Positions 1 to 7,884 are shown, counted from the first letter of the stretch. The stretch: 64,000 bases of DNA from Microseira wollei NIES-4236 (GCF_020521235.1 NZ_BLAY01000001.1:62001-126000), one strand, 5' to 3'. Program-made: numbers and translations. The notes: generated by a model not told the origin, from the sequence alone.

Positions 1-207
1 GGGATCGATCGCTTGCCCTCTTCATTTCCCCACCATTGGTTGGGTAGGTGGTTTATTGGGCCTGCCCATCATTCGATTCATCATCTCAAATACACCGTGC
101 ATTATGGGCTATATTTTACGTTTTGGGACAAACTTCTTGGCACTCAAGACCCAAATTATGAGCAGAAGTTTGGTGAGCATCGGACGAGTAAAGTCGATGA
201 ACCTTAA
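1..207 (+). CDS. Fatty acid hydroxylase/sterol desaturase family protein, C-terminal fragment
   Basis: Only the last 68 codons lie in the window and the frame is open from base 1, so this is the tail of a longer gene. It keeps the histidine cluster HHSIHH (residues 23-28 of the fragment) followed by HYGLYFTFWDKLLGT. This resembles the final metal-binding box of the fatty acid hydroxylase superfamily, membrane di-iron enzymes that hydroxylate or desaturate lipids, sterols or carotenoids. The upstream boxes and membrane segments are outside the window, so the substrate cannot be judged. The family call rests on the His box and the downstream aromatic motif. Confidence 0.75.
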   Translation, partial: GIDRLPSSFPHHWLGRWFIGPAHHSIHHLKYTVHYGLYFTFWDKLLGTQDPNYEQKFGEHRTSKVDEP

Positions 208-282
208 CTCGTACATCTTCAGTGCTGAAGCGCCAATCAATGCACTTGGCGTTTGCGTCTAGCGCCCGGTCGCTATAATGGT

Positions 283-568
283 AGGGACTGAAGTCCCTAC
301 TACAAACTTTTAAGTGCGCTTCACCCAGTCGGGTGATTTTTTGATTAATATTCTAAGCTGGTGCGATGAAAATAAATTTAGCAAAAGTTTACAAACTTTT
401 TTGCGGAAAAAGCCTAACTTGGGTTTAAAGAATAAACTAACAGATCGCGCTTGGCTCAAAATTATGACATTAATGCATAAATTCAATCACAACCCGGCAT
501 TGAAACTGACTCTAGCCGCAGTTGGGTCACTGTTATTTTTAACTCCATCGGTTAAAGCAGCGATCGCA
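283..568 (+). pseudogene. Truncated duplicate of the 10199 secreted-protein gene and its upstream region
   Basis: This stretch closely matches about 10000-10303, the upstream region and signal-peptide portion of the secreted protein gene at 10199. The copied coding part starts at ATG 464 and encodes MTLMHKFNHNPALKLTLAAV and the rest of a signal peptide, ending SVKAAIA. Homology stops at the HIP1 octamer at 560-567, after which the sequence is the 3' end of the convergent PIN-domain gene. Relative to the full copy it lacks 18 bases just before the ATG, where short direct repeats would allow slippage. It begins with a short palindrome (GTAGGGACTGAAGTCCCTAC) also present at about 10000. No mature domain remains, so it is non-functional as a gene; its promoter may survive. 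Confidence 0.75.
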
Positions 569-1055
569 CTACAAGATCTGATGAGATTCCATTGGTTACA
601 GCGTCCAATCTGCGATCGCGCTTTCTGGGTACTAGACCAAAATCTCGTTGGTTACGGGTAACGACTGTGGCATTAAGAGATAATGCGATACCATCTTCGA
701 TGGTTGCCAAGGGCATCGCAGCTATTCGCATATCTTTTTGGAGGCGATTTTTTCGCAGGGGAGGATTCTCTTTCAGCAGGTGTTTGAGACAGTCATCAGC
801 TAGGGGTGTGAAGTCTAGAATCTCAACTGTTTGGAGATATTTGACGGTTGTCCAAAGTTTTGAGTAGAGTGCGGGGAGATTATGCACTGCTGAGGGATCG
901 TTAATTCTGCCAATCCAGCCGTTGAAAAGTTCTTGAACCGTAATTACCGTCACAGCAATTTGATGTAGAGAAGCGTTGGCGGTAACTTGGGGATGATTGC
1001 AAAGAATTAGTGAAACATGGTCAGTATCGAGAATATATCGAGACACACTAAGCAA
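552..1055 (-). CDS. PIN-domain (VapC-type) ribonuclease toxin, frameshifted at the 3' end
   Basis: The start RYILDTDHVSLIL is the first acidic motif of PIN-domain endoribonucleases, which cleave RNA and act as toxins until bound by an antitoxin. Further acidic positions lie in VTVQELFNGW and IEDGIALSLNATVVTRNQRDFG. The normal family ending should follow NQRDFGLVP. Here a run of three C (about 627-629 on this strand's complement) shifts the frame. Removing one base would restore VPESAIADWTL and a stop at 596-598, whereas the observed frame runs on to 552. The toxin may therefore be altered. Start is TTG at 1055 or the GTG just inside it, a few bases after the antitoxin stop at 1059, consistent with a two-gene operon. 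Confidence 0.7.
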   Translation of the reverse strand: MLSVSRYILDTDHVSLILCNHPQVTANASLHQIAVTVITVQELFNGWIGRINDPSAVHNLPALYSKLWTTVKYLQTVEILDFTPLADDCLKHLLKENPPLRKNRLQKDMRIAAMPLATIEDGIALSLNATVVTRNQRDFGLVPRKRDRRLDAVTNGISSDLVVRSLL

Positions 1056-1058
1056 CCT

Positions 1059-1446
1059 CTACAAGTAGTATGAGGAGTCAACTTCAGTGTCATCATCTGA
1101 GGTTCGCTCGGCTCGAATTTCATCCATGATTTCCTGAAAATCTGGATCGTCTTGAAAGACACCAGCAAATTGCATCCAGGTAGGTGGTGAAGCGTCAAGT
1201 GGCACATTCGGTGGAAATAGCTTCGATGTGGCTGAGTCTTTCTAAAAAGGTGGCTTGCAGTTGGGCGTAGACGCGAAGCGGCTTGTCGTCAGACATCGCT
1301 TCTTCTCGTGTTTGTGCTTCGACGCGAAAGTTGGGAAACTCAAAGATAGATGCGACAAATTGACCATTTTTGAGGGTTTCTACTAGGAGTGTCACCTTCA
1401 GGTTTGCCGATGGCTGGGATTGCGGTACATTTAGATTGATGACCAT
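1059..1446 (-). pseudogene. Antitoxin partner of the PIN toxin, frameshifted and carrying a repeat insertion
   Basis: The first frame encodes MVINLNVPQSQPSANLKVTLL through LERLSHIEAIS and then stops. One base out of frame, near 1207, the reading continues as VPLDASPPTWMQFAGVF through SSYYL with stop at 1059. Together these give a protein of about 129 residues, the size and composition expected for a cyanobacterial antitoxin preceding a VapC. An extra 11 residues (about MSDDKPLRVYA) sit between REEA and QLQATF; their DNA looks like a cyanobacterial short dispersed repeat, read through in frame. The length from start to restored stop is 3n+1, consistent with a single inserted base. Whether it still neutralises the neighbouring toxin is unclear. 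Confidence 0.65.
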
Positions 1447-1622
1447 GTTTAAAACACTTTAAGTGTCTTTCTCATTGTACCGTAGTCAATCCAGTAGGGT
1501 GAGATGCCTAGGTTGGGCTACGCCTACGCATTTGCTATTTCGGCGATCGCTTGACTTTTATGTAATGGCATAAATGCCTTTAATGTTTACGGAGCATAGC
1601 TTAGAGCTTTTCTTAGTGCCAT

Positions 1623-3326
1623 TCATTGCAGGTCGTTACAATTACAGGGTGTTTCATTGCATGAAATTTTAAAAACAAAGCGATGCCGTGCTTTATGGTA
1701 TTTATCGTCACCATAAAAATTTACATACATATTTTTTAGCTCATCTTTTCTATATAAATTCAAAGACTTGCTTGATTCATCAATGCCACGTTGTTCTGAT
1801 TTTTTATTTAATATCTGCTGCAACGATACATTATCTGAAATAAGTAGCTGGGTAAGATTTTTTACCTGTGCATAAAAAAGTGCATGATTATTGTCAAGTA
1901 CTTTATCTACCAAGCCAAGTTGTAAAGCATAATTAGCACTGATAGGTAAACACTGTTCAGTTAGCTCTATCGCTTTTTCATTGCCAACTCGCTTGGGTAA
2001 ACAATACGTCCAATATTCAGAACCAAATAAATCTCCCATACTTTTGTAGTGAGGGTTCATAATAACGCCATTTCTTGCAAATACAAAATCAGCACATAAG
2101 GCTAACATCACCCCACCAGCAGCTGAATTACCTGCCATAGCAGAAATGGTTAATTTATCAGTTGTAGTAATGATCTGGTGAATAAAGTCATCTATTGCAT
2201 TAATGTTAAACCATGATTCATTAGCTGGACTTTTCGCTACTTCGATGGTATTTAAATGAATACCATTTGACCAATAATTTCTGCCACCTAATAAAACAAT
2301 TGCTTTAATGGGTAAAGCCGCTATGTGCTGGTAAACTTTTAACAGTAGTTGGCATTGTTGAGTATTCATTGCACCGTTATGAAACTCAAAATGTAGGTAA
2401 GCAACACCATCTTCTAGTGAATACCATACCTCCTGACAAGCAAGCTGTTTCCCTTCTTTGCTATAATCAATTTCAATGTTTTTAACTTCTTTAGGAAGCA
2501 AACTACCTAATATCTGAGTTGAGGGTAATTTTACACCTTTTTTACCTTTTTCCAGTTTCTGTTTTAAATGCCCTATCCAAACTGCTCCGTCTATTGTTGC
2601 TCGACAAATTGCCTGATTAGCCGTAGCGATAACTTCTCCTGGCTTACCTGTTAATGTTTCCTCTTTATGGACATTATGTAAAAATACGGCTTGTCCATAA
2701 ATCTCATCTAAAACCCCTGGTGAGCCATCCGCTGCATGTATATGCCTGGCAATATCATCGCTTGTCTGAGTTTGCCAATTAATACTTCTATCAGCTTGTT
2801 TCATGAACGGTTGAAATTTTCCAATAACATCGGCCTGTTCACAATTTAAAGCTTCAGGCTTAAAATCTGGCGATTCAAAATAGGTTAAAACCTCCCATAA
2901 ACATTTAACCGCAGTTTCAGTCACTTCTCGATTATAAATACTGCTTTTTGAAGCAGTACGCATAGGAAAAGTTTTGCTAGACCATATATCGCCCGCATCC
3001 ATCTCTTCATCGGCTTGCAATAAGGTTACACCCCATTCAGCCACATTATTTTGAATTGCCCAATCTAAAGAGGATGCACCTCTATCGCCTTTAATGCCTG
3101 GATGAACAATAATACAGGGATAATTTGTATAAATGTCCTTAGAAAGGTGTCGCGTTAAAAAGGGACAAAGAATTAAATCAGGATTAAAAAGTTTTATTCC
3201 TGCTAATAATTTTTCATTATCACCGTGATGAAGCTCTACAGACACTTTGTAATTAGCATCCATTAATTCGGTATAAAACCGTTGGCTTAAGCCATTGAAG
3301 GCTGTTGATATAAGTAAAATTAGCAT
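1623..3326 (-). CDS. hypX: HypX/HoxX, CO-forming maturation enzyme for NiFe hydrogenase
   Basis: The 567-residue protein has two domains. The N-terminal half resembles formyl-tetrahydrofolate-using enzymes and contains HPGIKGDRGASSLDWAIQN (about residues 74-92). The C-terminal half is a crotonase/enoyl-CoA hydratase fold with AIVLLGGRNYWSNGIHLN, AGNSAAGGV and the HypX-typical YKSMGDLFGSEYWTY. In characterised systems HypX moves the formyl group of N10-formyl-THF to CoA and decarbonylates formyl-CoA, supplying the CO ligand of the hydrogenase active site under air. No hydrogenase or other hyp genes are in the window. The gene is AT-rich, contains no HIP1 octamer and is flanked by accessory DNA, which suggests acquisition from outside. 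The first ATG, at 3326, gives the full formyl-THF domain. Confidence 0.85.
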   Translation of the reverse strand: MLILLISTAFNGLSQRFYTELMDANYKVSVELHHGDNEKLLAGIKLFNPDLILCPFLTRHLSKDIYTNYPCIIVHPGIKGDRGASSLDWAIQNNVAEWGVTLLQADEEMDAGDIWSSKTFPMRTASKSSIYNREVTETAVKCLWEVLTYFESPDFKPEALNCEQADVIGKFQPFMKQADRSINWQTQTSDDIARHIHAADGSPGVLDEIYGQAVFLHNVHKEETLTGKPGEVIATANQAICRATIDGAVWIGHLKQKLEKGKKGVKLPSTQILGSLLPKEVKNIEIDYSKEGKQLACQEVWYSLEDGVAYLHFEFHNGAMNTQQCQLLLKVYQHIAALPIKAIVLLGGRNYWSNGIHLNTIEVAKSPANESWFNINAIDDFIHQIITTTDKLTISAMAGNSAAGGVMLALCADFVFARNGVIMNPHYKSMGDLFGSEYWTYCLPKRVGNEKAIELTEQCLPISANYALQLGLVDKVLDNNHALFYAQVKNLTQLLISDNVSLQQILNKKSEQRGIDESSKSLNLYRKDELKNMYVNFYGDDKYHKARHRFVFKISCNETPCNCNDLQ

Positions 3327-3435
3327 TTATTTTGAATATCCTTATTTAGTTGAAATTCTAAGTCAGAAAACGCTATCGCCAACACCCATTTCAAAGAGTA
3401 TTCCGTCCTTGACAGCGATTAAGGGATGATTTTGG

Positions 3436-3672
3436 TTATGAGGTAGTCTCCTGTTTTACCCAATTGATGACAGTGTTGTGGCTAACCCCAGTTTCCCGCC
3501 CGATCGCTCGACACCCCATACCATCGGCATACAGCTTGAGGCAACGTTCCCGCACCTCTGGGGGATAGCCTTTGGGAGAACAGGAATCGAGAAACTGGCG
3601 ATCGCATTTTTGGCAGAGGTAATTTTGCTTCCCTCTTCTGTGACCGTTCTTGCATATGTGCGTAGACTGCAA
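3436..3672 (-). pseudogene. Copy 1 of the InsA-like zinc ribbon/HTH tail (fragment of sigma-fusion 3' end)
   Basis: This open frame encodes STHICKNGHRRGKQNYLCQK and continues through RQFLDSC, GYPPEVRERCLKLYADGMG, CRAIGRETGVSHNTVINW and the stop after ETTS. It matches the C-terminal tail of the sigma factor fusion at 8412-9401, which itself resembles the N-terminal zinc ribbon and helix-turn-helix of IS1-type InsA (COG3677-like). The first CPYC pair is missing because homology breaks at about 3671. The shared stop and the downstream bases (TGAGGTAG region) show it was copied as a unit. It could still make a small DNA-binding peptide, but a relic is more likely. Confidence 0.6.
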
Positions 3673-3675
3673 TTG

Positions 3676-3720
3676 CTATTTCGGCGATCGCATTTGTTAT
3701 TTCGGGAGTCGCCGAAATAG
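3676..3720. repeat. Stem-loop with HIP1 in the loop side
   Basis: CTATTTCGGCGA (3676-3687) and TCGCCGAAATAG (3709-3720) are perfect 12-bp arms around a 21-base loop that contains the end of a HIP1 octamer. It sits exactly where the homology of tail copy 1 breaks off. A related single arm (CTATTTCGGCGATCGC) occurs near 1537. Confidence 0.6.
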
Positions 3721-3780
3721 ATATTGAGACGGCAATGGGGTTTGGGCAAAGGGGCGATCGCCTTTATTCTAGATACCTTT

Positions 3781-3818
3781 GACATACTCCCCACACCTTT
3801 AGGCGTGGGGAGTATGTC
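3781..3818. repeat. 38-bp palindrome resembling an IS200/IS605-type end
   Basis: GACATACTCCCCAC (3781-3794) pairs perfectly with GTGGGGAGTATGTC (3805-3818) around CCTTTAGG. The core (CTCCCC, CCTTTAGG, GGGGAGT) resembles the terminal hairpin of the TnpB element at 35506-36986, so this may be a solo end or palindromic miniature element. It could also terminate transcription. The stretch 3819-4094 after it contains no gene I recognise. Confidence 0.55.
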
Positions 3819-4094
3819 AAGGGCATTTAATTCTCTTGCAGTTTATTAAACATTCAGAAAAGCCACAATCTCCTTCGATCACCGCACAATTTGATGCTAT
3901 TGGTAAACACTTGCGGAAACACACCGTCTCACAATCTTGACTCGGAAATATACCTCCGTCGAGTACCGTGGCTGAGCTTACTTTTCTTCTGAAGGTGAAT
4001 TAGTGCTTGCCTAATCAACTATTAAGTCATTCAGAGGGAAATTAGATGGTGCTAACGAGTGTAACGCACCCTACGAAAGTGGCGATCGCACTGT

Positions 4095-4619
4095 CTAGAC
4101 CCGTTGGAAACCGACATCCAGGCGCGCGTATGTATTCCAGCAGGTCAGATACCCTTTTTCTTTCTTATCGTACGACATCTCTTGGTGGTTGTAGTCGGAT
4201 CTGAGATGAGATCCAACCACCGTAAAACCCGTAGCCCCACTCCAGCTATAGAAGCCAACGTAGGCACGATCGCTCACGGACATGTACCGATTTGTCCCCC
4301 TGATTCGATAATAGTTGACCCCGTTATACGGGTACCACTCCAGAGTCAATGCCTCAGCTTGACTCACGAGCTTCGCCCATTGCTTGGAGTCTTGCCCGAG
4401 CCAACCCAGGTGAGTTCCATTTTGAGACAGACTCACCCTGTAGAATTGGCCTGCTGCTGCCACGGCAGTTGCTGTCGGCTCTATGTTCATGGCTTCGTCA
4501 AACGTGAGGGCAGTCGCTGTCGGCTCTATGTTCATGGCTTCGTCAAACGTGGTGGTTGCTTTGTCCATGTCTTCGGAAAGCGTGGTGGTTTCTTTGGCAA
4601 CTGTGGGATTCATACTCAT
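4095..4619 (-). CDS. Hypothetical protein with tandem 14-residue N-terminal repeat
   Basis: This 174-residue protein has no signal peptide or membrane segment that I can see. Residues 24-52 contain two identical copies of TFDEAMNIEPTATA, encoded by a 45-bp direct DNA repeat (about 4462-4506 and 4507-4551). The region after about residue 57 (GQFYRVSLSQNGTHLGWLGQ through FTVVGSHL and LTCWNTYARLDVGFQRV) is rich in aromatic residues and beta-prone, resembling a small lectin-like or beta-trefoil-type repeat, but I cannot assign a family. It is preceded by the copied leader at 4654 and belongs to the minus-strand small-gene series. The start ATG at 4619 has AAAAAGGAAC upstream. Confidence 0.7.
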   Translation of the reverse strand: MSMNPTVAKETTTLSEDMDKATTTFDEAMNIEPTATALTFDEAMNIEPTATAVAAAGQFYRVSLSQNGTHLGWLGQDSKQWAKLVSQAEALTLEWYPYNGVNYYRIRGTNRYMSVSDRAYVGFYSWSGATGFTVVGSHLRSDYNHQEMSYDKKEKGYLTCWNTYARLDVGFQRV

Positions 4620-4653
4620 GATTTTGTTCCTTTTTACGTCATTACAAGAAGTA

Positions 4654-5001
4654 GACGATTCCAGTAGTCAATTTCTGAATTTTTCGCTCGCGTTAGAGGC
4701 TTTTTTTTTCCTAAATCGCTGCCTCCCATCAAACCAGCCTCAAGCACGAGAACCCTTGCACCGCCTCTTCTACCGCCCCTGGGTTTTCCCAATCGTCTCA
4801 ATTCTGCTGTCCAATCAAGGGATGATTTTGGTTATGAGGTAGCGTTCTGTCTTACCCAATTGATGACAGTGTTGTGGCTAACCCCAGTTTCCCGCCCGAT
4901 CGCTCGGCACCCCATCCCATCGGCATACAGCTTGAGGCAACGTTCCCGCACCTCTGGGGGATAGCCCAAGGCAGAATAGGAGTCGATAAACTGGCGATCG
5001 C
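4654..5001 (-). repeat. 348-bp duplicated unit: leader A plus InsA-like tail (copy 2)
   Basis: Bases 4654-5001 match 8235-8581 almost end to end. The unit comprises the last ~55 codons of the sigma-fusion tail (stop at about 4842, after VINWVRQNATS) and the entire downstream leader. Homology ends abruptly at the HIP1 octamer 4994-5001, beyond which a different short dispersed repeat (GAAGCTCCTCTGAAGGAGGC) begins. The unit places the leader 34 bases ahead of the start codon of the 4619 gene. The tail frame runs open from 5035, but codons before 5001 are unrelated. Confidence 0.75.
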
Positions 5002-5075
5002 GAAGCTCCTCTGAAGGAGGCTTGCGTAGTACCACACAATGAAAGACTCAAAAGCGATCGCGCTATTTTTATAGT

Positions 5076-5523
5076 CTAGCTGTTTAGGCTATTAGGGTGA
5101 ATTATTATCAGTCCTTCAATTGCGACGAAATCTTGGGGATTTAAGGTGAGGATATGAGAGATATTATGAGTTAACATTACTGCTTGTATGCGGAGATCGT
5201 GGGCGCGTTTACCTGAAATTTTGACCAGAGGTAACAAGACTCAACCATTGGGGAAATATTGCAGGTGTTTCTTCTAGCAAGTCGAATTGATTAATCAACA
5301 TTTGTACTGCTTGTTCAGTTTTTTCTACTGTCCATCCTAGTCCATTGACAGTCATAGGACGAGTGGCTACAACCCAAAATTCAGTGATAACTTGAGAGGT
5401 AATAAAGCACTGACCACCTTCTACTAAGATTTGTGAAATAGCATTGTTTATCAGGTTATACTCAACGGAGTCAGTATCAGTAAACCTGAGAATAATATTC
5501 GTATCTAGCAAATAGTTGGTCAT
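5076..5523 (-). pseudogene. PIN-domain (VapC-type) toxin, frameshifted
   Basis: The first frame encodes MTNYLLDTNIILRFTDTDS and continues through ITSQVITEFWVVATRP to a premature stop after QNFR. One base out of frame, near 5215-5225, it resumes as ISGKRAHDLRIQAVMLTHNI and ILTLNPQDFVAIEGLIIIHP, with a stop at 5076-5078. The two parts together have the full PIN-domain motif set (LLDTN, TEFW, KRAHDLRIQA, LTLNPQDF). Total length is 3n+1, consistent with one inserted base. The short version lacks the central and C-terminal catalytic aspartates, so if the shift is real the toxin is dead. It overlaps the upstream antitoxin by 4 bases. Confidence 0.75.
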
Positions 5524-5762
5524 CTGCCTCGCTCATCATAAATATTTTCTCGGCGTAGAGCTTCATCAGATAGATTAGCATTACTTTTAGGAAATTGAGC
5601 GACCCATTGACGAAATTGCTCCGCTTTTTCGGTTGAGGTTACATTTTTGTGAGTGGTTACCTCTATTTGCCTATTAGAGAGCATTTCTTGAAATAGTTTT
5701 TGGTCTTCAGGTGAGAGGTTTAATACCACTTCTACAAGAGAATTAACAAGCTGTACATTCAT
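5520..5762 (-). CDS. Antitoxin of the PIN toxin pair
   Basis: This 80-residue, charge-rich protein (MNVQLVNSLVEVVLNLSPED and onward, ending LSDEALRRENIYDERGR) precedes the PIN-domain gene and overlaps it by ATGA (5520-5523), the usual translational coupling of VapBC operons. No classic AbrB or RHH motif is clear. The N-terminal helical part is likely a dimerisation/DNA-binding region and the C-terminal acidic and arginine-rich tail a toxin-binding segment. The function is inferred from position, size and composition. It appears intact although its toxin partner is frameshifted. Confidence 0.65.
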   Translation of the reverse strand: MNVQLVNSLVEVVLNLSPEDQKLFQEMLSNRQIEVTTHKNVTSTEKAEQFRQWVAQFPKSNANLSDEALRRENIYDERGR

Positions 5763-5892
5763 AGTTCTCTCTGAGATTTTTGGGCTTACACTCTATTATA
5801 TGATTTTGGGGTACATTCCTTTCCCCTTTAACCTTTCCCCCAACATAACCATTAACTAAGTAATTGGTGCAAGATATGAGATAGTTAACCCT

Positions 5893-6051
5893 TCTCCTGT
5901 CTTACCCAATTGATGACAGTGTTGTGGCTAACCCCAGTTTCCCGCCCGATCGCTCGACACCCCATCCCATCGGCATACAGCTTGAGGCAACGTTCCCGCA
6001 CCTCTGGGGGATAGCCCAAGGCAGAATAGGAATCGACAAACTGGCGATCGC
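5893..6051 (-). pseudogene. Copy 3 of the InsA-like HTH tail
   Basis: The stretch encodes the tail RQFVDSYSALGYPPEVRER, CLKLYADGMGCRAIGRETG and VSHNTVINWVRQ, matching the sigma-fusion 3' end. Homology stops at the HIP1 octamer 6044-6051 on one side and just after the HTH on the other. No start codon or zinc ribbon is retained and leader A is absent. A fainter trace of the same terminal bases (TTACCCAACTGATGACAG) appears at about 6399-6417. Confidence 0.6.
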
Positions 6052-6506
6052 ACTTAACGGGACTTAGACAAAAAATGAGGTCAAAATGGCTTCAAACCTA
6101 GACAGAGAAAGACTTTTAGCTCGAATTGGCATAAATTTAGTACTGACAAGGGTTTCAGGCATTTTTAGGGCATCGACCTCTTTCGCTGACCCAGAGAGGT
6201 TTTCAGCCCCTTTAGTGGCGAAAAAATATCTAAGTCCCATTAAACCCATAACCGACTTATCACCTGCAAAATGAAAGCTTAAACAGCGATCACACTGTTC
6301 AGTTTGATGAGAGGAATTGCTCTTACCCTTCAGGTGCAAGATGTAAGGTGTCCAGTAATTCAAATACCAAGGGTGGATACAGGGTTACGGATCGCTTTTT
6401 ACCCAACTGATGACAGTTTTAATTAAAATTAATCTCTTATTTTAAGACATTATGTAAGTTGGGTTTCGTTACCTCAACCCAACCTACAAGAGCGGCGATC
6501 GCACTA
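6052..6506. other. Stretch without a recognisable gene
   Basis: Open frames occur on both strands (about 6064-6363 minus, 6086-6274 plus), but neither has convincing family features or a good ribosome binding site. The region holds the short tail relic near 6399 and, at about 6450-6490, one copy of the dispersed TTGGGTTTCGTTACCTCAA element that is also seen at about 7219-7260, 55290-55340 and 61890-61915. Confidence 0.5.
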
Positions 6507-7142
6507 TTAAGACTTACCAAAATCCTGCGTCCATAAATCATTGCCATAACCAACACCAAGGTGCTGATATTGGGGACTGAGGAGGTTTTCTCGATGTCCA
6601 GGATGATTCACCCAACCAGACACAACACTTTCAGGAGTATGATATCCTTGAGCAATGTTCTCTGCAATTGCTGACCACTTATAGCCGGTCTGTGAAATGC
6701 GACCCCCTAACGAAGGTTCTCCTGGAAGTTGATGACTCAATTGGTTGTCCTTTATCATCAGATCAGTATGAGTTTGGGCAGCAGTCATCAACTGAGAATT
6801 TAGACTCAGTGGTGAACTACCGACTCGACTGCGCTCCACGTTTGTAAGGTCAAGAATTCTCTGAGCTATACCTCCGTTGGACGGAGCAGGAGAAGCACCA
6901 ACTTGTTTGAAGGATGAGATCACATCATTCCAGTCATTACTGAAAACAGGATAATTACCAGCGTTGAGCCGAAAACTCCGACCTTGATAGTTCACATCCT
7001 CAAAAAACTCCCAGGTTCCAGAGTAGATTTTTACCGAGGATATTTTGTCGTTCCAAAAATCTCCAACATAAGAAGAGTCCTTATCGAGACGGCCTGATGT
7101 GGCTCCAGAGAAGTTGGAATCTATAAAAATTTCGATTGACAT
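6507..7142 (-). CDS. Beta/gamma-crystallin and CAP/SCP (YkwD-like) domain fusion
   Basis: Residues 1-80 contain two Greek-key motifs, IEIFIDSNFSGATSGRL with WNDKISSVKIYSG and WEFFEDVNYQGRSFRL with WNDVISSFKQV. This is the pattern of microbial Ca-binding beta/gamma-crystallin domains. After a short linker, residues about 91-211 form a CAP/SCP domain with ILDLTNVERSRVGSSPLSLN, HTDLM, LSHQLPG, AENIAQGYHTPESVVSGWVN and HRENLLSPQYQHLGVGYG. CAP proteins are usually secreted, yet there is no N-terminal signal peptide here. It sits in the small-gene cluster downstream of the 7279 gene, so they may be co-transcribed. Confidence 0.8.
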   Translation of the reverse strand: MSIEIFIDSNFSGATSGRLDKDSSYVGDFWNDKISSVKIYSGTWEFFEDVNYQGRSFRLNAGNYPVFSNDWNDVISSFKQVGASPAPSNGGIAQRILDLTNVERSRVGSSPLSLNSQLMTAAQTHTDLMIKDNQLSHQLPGEPSLGGRISQTGYKWSAIAENIAQGYHTPESVVSGWVNHPGHRENLLSPQYQHLGVGYGNDLWTQDFGKS

Positions 7143-7278
7143 AATTAATGCTCCAAAATTTCAAACGTTTTCTTTATCCCACATTCCGCACTTCATTTTG
7201 TAATACGGACACAAGTGTAATATGTAAGTTGGGTTGAGGTAACAAAACCCAACCTTGTATCTTGGTAGAGTCGTTAAT

Positions 7279-7650
7279 CTATCTTGCCCATGCCAATCCT
7301 GCTGTTACAAGTTGTTGATTGTTCAAACCTTGTAAATTTGGTGTGGAGGGGCTATGACCTTGGTCTTCCACGATCAAAGTGTTTCGTTGATCATCATGGC
7401 TCATGCTCTGTAACGCATGGGTATCACGAATTCCTGCTTTCAGTAGAAACACCGTAATGGCAGCCTCCCCGATCAAATCATTGTTATTTAACCCCTGGTA
7501 ATACCCCACACTTTCATTGCTGTTATGGGTCATTGCCACAATCAGGCTATTCCTTTTGTCATCGGCTGACATGTTCTTTAGTTCATCCGCAGTGCGCCAT
7601 GAGCCTACTTCTAATACTCCATCTAATGTAAAGTCAATGTTGAACGACAT
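7279..7650 (-). CDS. Hypothetical protein with two ~50-residue internal repeats
   Basis: The 123-residue protein contains a duplicated pattern. TADELKNMSADDKRNSLIV with YYQGLNNNDLIGEAAI is followed by THALQSMSHDDQRNTLIVED with NLQGLNNQQLVTAGLAWAR. The repeat core is M-S-x-D-D-x-R-N-(S/T)-L-I-V followed by L/Y-QGLNN-x-x-L. I do not recognise the family with confidence; the architecture suggests a small repeat or carbohydrate-binding-like fold. There is no signal peptide. Translation starts at ATG 7650 behind AAAAGGAGAGG, and leader A ends 37 bases upstream, so expression probably depends on that leader. Confidence 0.7.
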   Translation of the reverse strand: MSFNIDFTLDGVLEVGSWRTADELKNMSADDKRNSLIVAMTHNSNESVGYYQGLNNNDLIGEAAITVFLLKAGIRDTHALQSMSHDDQRNTLIVEDQGHSPSTPNLQGLNNQQLVTAGLAWAR

Positions 7651-7687
7651 ATTTAATGCCTCTCCTTTTGATTCTTGTACACCTAAA

Positions 7688-7862
7688 GACGATTCCAGTG
7701 GTCGATTTCTGAATTTTTTGATCGCGTTAGAGGCTTTCTTTTCCTAACTCGATGTCTCCCATCAAACCAGTATCAAATGCGAAAACTCTTTCACCGTCTG
7801 TTCTCCCTACCCCTGGCTTTTTCCAGTTGTCTCAACTGCGCTGTCCAATTAAGAGATGATAT
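7688..7862 (-). repeat. Leader A, copy 2 (no HTH tail)
   Basis: This diverged copy of the sequence at 4654-4831 and 8235-8411 lies directly upstream of the 7279-7650 gene. Conserved blocks include GCCTCTAACGC, an A-rich run, and a coding-like block around AAAAAATTCAGAAAT...TGGAATCGTC. Unlike the other two copies, it is not followed by the InsA-like tail. Confidence 0.7.
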
Positions 7863-7884
7863 GGAAGTTTAATACCGTGAAAAG

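Noticed and set aside
314-661. 115-codon plus-strand ORF
   Set aside because: It joins a duplicated upstream region and signal peptide to antisense of the PIN gene; no coherent protein.
3456-3794. 112-codon ORF in another frame across tail copy 1
   Set aside because: It is a shadow of the InsA-like frame; the frame encoding the zinc ribbon and HTH is the meaningful one.
6064-6363. 99-codon minus-strand ORF and overlapping plus-strand ORF
   Set aside because: Neither has domain features, a good ribosome binding site or support from context.
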